This document shows positions 62,711 through 64,000 of a stretch of DNA of 64,000 nucleotides, piece after piece. Source of the DNA: Closterium sp. NIES-65 (lineage: Eukaryota; Streptophyta; Zygnematophyceae; Desmidiales; Closteriaceae); assembly GCA_948144175.1 (NCBI GenBank), contig CANXME010001999.1, forward strand, positions 124,001 to 188,000, written 5' to 3'. Each line of letters starts with the position of its first letter. The stretch's first letter is position 1. Made by a program: the position numbers and the translations under genes. The notes under the pieces are model-generated. The model saw only the letters and a list, made by a program, of their open reading frames with translations. It did not search any database and was not told where the DNA came from.

Positions 62711-64000
62711 TGTCAAACATTATATATGTTATGCTTGTGTAGGCTACAGTGGGTTAGTCTATAGGGGGTACACAATTCTAGGGTTTCCTACTTGTACTCA
62801 TTTCACTGCTAGTTCATTCATTCCTGTTCTCTTATTCTCACATGGTATAGAGCGGGTCCTTCTACGGACCGTTTTTTTTGGGCCCACCGAAGCGCCCCCC
62901 GAGGCGCGATCTTTTTTTTTAGCGACCCCTCGGGTCGCCATTTCCCCTGCGGCCCCGCCGCCTTCACTGACGCGGCCCCGCCGCCCTCTCTGTCGCGGCC
63001 CCGCCGCCTGCTCTCACGCGGCCCCGCCCCGGCTCCTTCGCGGCCCCGCCGCCTGCTCTCGCGCGGCCCCGCCCCGGCTTCTACGCGGCCCCGCCCCGGC
63101 TTTCACGCGGCCCCGCCGACGGCTCTGTCGCGGCCCCGCCCAGGCCCTTACGCGGCCCCGCCGCCTGCCCCCGTCGCGGCCCGGTCACCTCCTGACGGCC
63201 CCGCCGTCCCTTCGTGACGGCCCCGCCGTCCCTTCCTGACGGCCCCGCCGTCCCCTCCTGACGGCTCCTGCCGTCCCCTTCTACCGGCCCCGCAACTGCA
63301 CCTGCTGGCCCCGCCGCTGCACCTACCGGCCCCCCACCACCCACCCCCCCTTTTCCCGTCGCCCGTCGCGGCTCCTTCGGGGGCCGGCCAGCAGAGGGGT
63401 GGCAGGTGTGTGGCCTCCCCTGCTTCTCCTCCTCCTTCCTCTCCCACTGCAGCAGCCGAGCCGCTCACCTGCAGCAGCCGAGCCGCCCCACAGCCGAGCC
63501 GCCCTGCCGCCGAGCCGCCGGGTCGCTGAGCTGCTGAACTGCAGTTGCTGCCGAGCCGCCCTGCCGCCGAGCCGCCGAGTCACCGGGCTGCTGAGCTGCA
63601 GTTGCTGCTGAGCCGCCTTGCCGCCGAGCCGCCCGAGTCGCCCGAGCCGCCGAGCCGCCGAGCTGCCGAGCCGCTGAGTCGCCGAGCCTACTCTTCCCAC
63701 CACTGGTGAGCTCTTGCCCTGCTAGCACGCTGCGCGTCGCCTGCTTGCCTGCCTGCCTGCCTTTTGGCTTGCCTGGCTGCCTGCCTCCCTGCTGCTAGTC
63801 CTGCTCCTGCTTCTACTTGCGGAGCCAAATGCAGCCCCAGCGACGCCGGCGTGAGTCCCTCACGCCCCAGCAGCTGCGTGAGTGGTACGCTGGTTGGGGC
63901 TGTAGGGGTGGCGACGCTACTCCTACTACCACTCCTGCTGCTTCTACTCGTGGTGGCGGCCAGATGCAGCTCCCGCGACCCTCTCGCGTGTCTCTCACGC
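62711..64000 (+). mobile_element. Copia-4: second copy of the Copia-3 family, opposite orientation, truncated by the window
   Basis: 5' LTR 62711-62842 (132 bp, nearly identical to Copia-3), primer site TGGTATAGAGC at 62843, then the same GC-rich leader with fewer repeats, to about 63.8 kb. It sits in the gypsy gag; the left target duplication would be GGTAG (62706-62710). The rest lies to the right. Confidence 0.93.
63829..64000 (+). CDS. Start of the Copia-4 gag-remnant ORF (partial)
   Basis: Starts MQPQRRRRESLTPQQLREWY and continues off the window. It matches the Copia-3 ORF closely, including the absence of a capsid domain before the LREWY repeat. Confidence 0.8.
   Translation, partial: MQPQRRRRESLTPQQLREWYAGWGCRGGDATPTTTPAASTRGGGQMQLPRPSRVSLT

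Overview
The window is nuclear DNA of a green-lineage (streptophyte) eukaryote. Four host genes are recognisable, all plant-type: the E3 ubiquitin ligase CHIP, the steroid 5-alpha-reductase DET2, the TSET/TPLATE-complex small subunit LOLITA, and an A-type (CYP71-clan) cytochrome P450. They sit among plant-style LTR retrotransposons, miniature LTR elements primed by initiator-Met tRNA, and a 181-bp satellite. Short exons, long repeat-filled introns and the retroelement mix suggest a non-seed land plant or charophyte alga; the species cannot be fixed from the sequence alone.

Layout. 1-7.7 kb: CHIP (minus strand, nine exons visible, 3' end off the left edge). 8.7-10.6 kb: DET2 (minus, two exons). 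11.3-11.65 kb: a 377-bp TRIM-like miniature LTR element. 12.7-16.1 kb: a plus-strand, four-exon gene for a Crypton/Ndc10-like tyrosine recombinase. 17.0-23.7 kb: a convergent six-exon gene for a large repetitive coiled-coil protein. 24.5-26.7 kb: 181-bp satellite. 27.6-27.96 kb: a second TRIM. 29.4-32.2 kb: LOLITA (plus, four exons). 33.4-46.5 kb: a 12-bp satellite carrying two Ty1/copia elements, the second rearranged with a third. 47.5-49.9 kb: an intronless P450 with a long polyglutamine insert (minus). 51-62.7 kb: a Ty3/gypsy chromovirus split by two copies of a copia family with 132-bp LTRs; the right-hand copy runs off the window.

The main discovery is shared by all four host genes. Around their exon boundaries the flanking non-coding DNA holds runs of decayed tandem copies of the exon edge itself, usually with its splice site. 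Introns thus carry several decoy donors or acceptors, and the ends of LOLITA and the P450 are copied several times beyond their stop codons. At several duplication joints lies a small palindrome of the form TTTTGAG...CTCAAAA. I call these arrays exon-edge echoes.

Other unusual items: a TRIM whose LTR/primer-site junction lies inside a tRNA-Glu-like sequence with A and B boxes; a plant Crypton-like recombinase next to a giant coiled-coil gene, in which all in-frame stops are TAG; two copia elements inserted at the same phase of a 12-bp satellite with the same 5-bp target duplication; and a canonical -1 slippery heptamer at the gypsy gag-pol joint.
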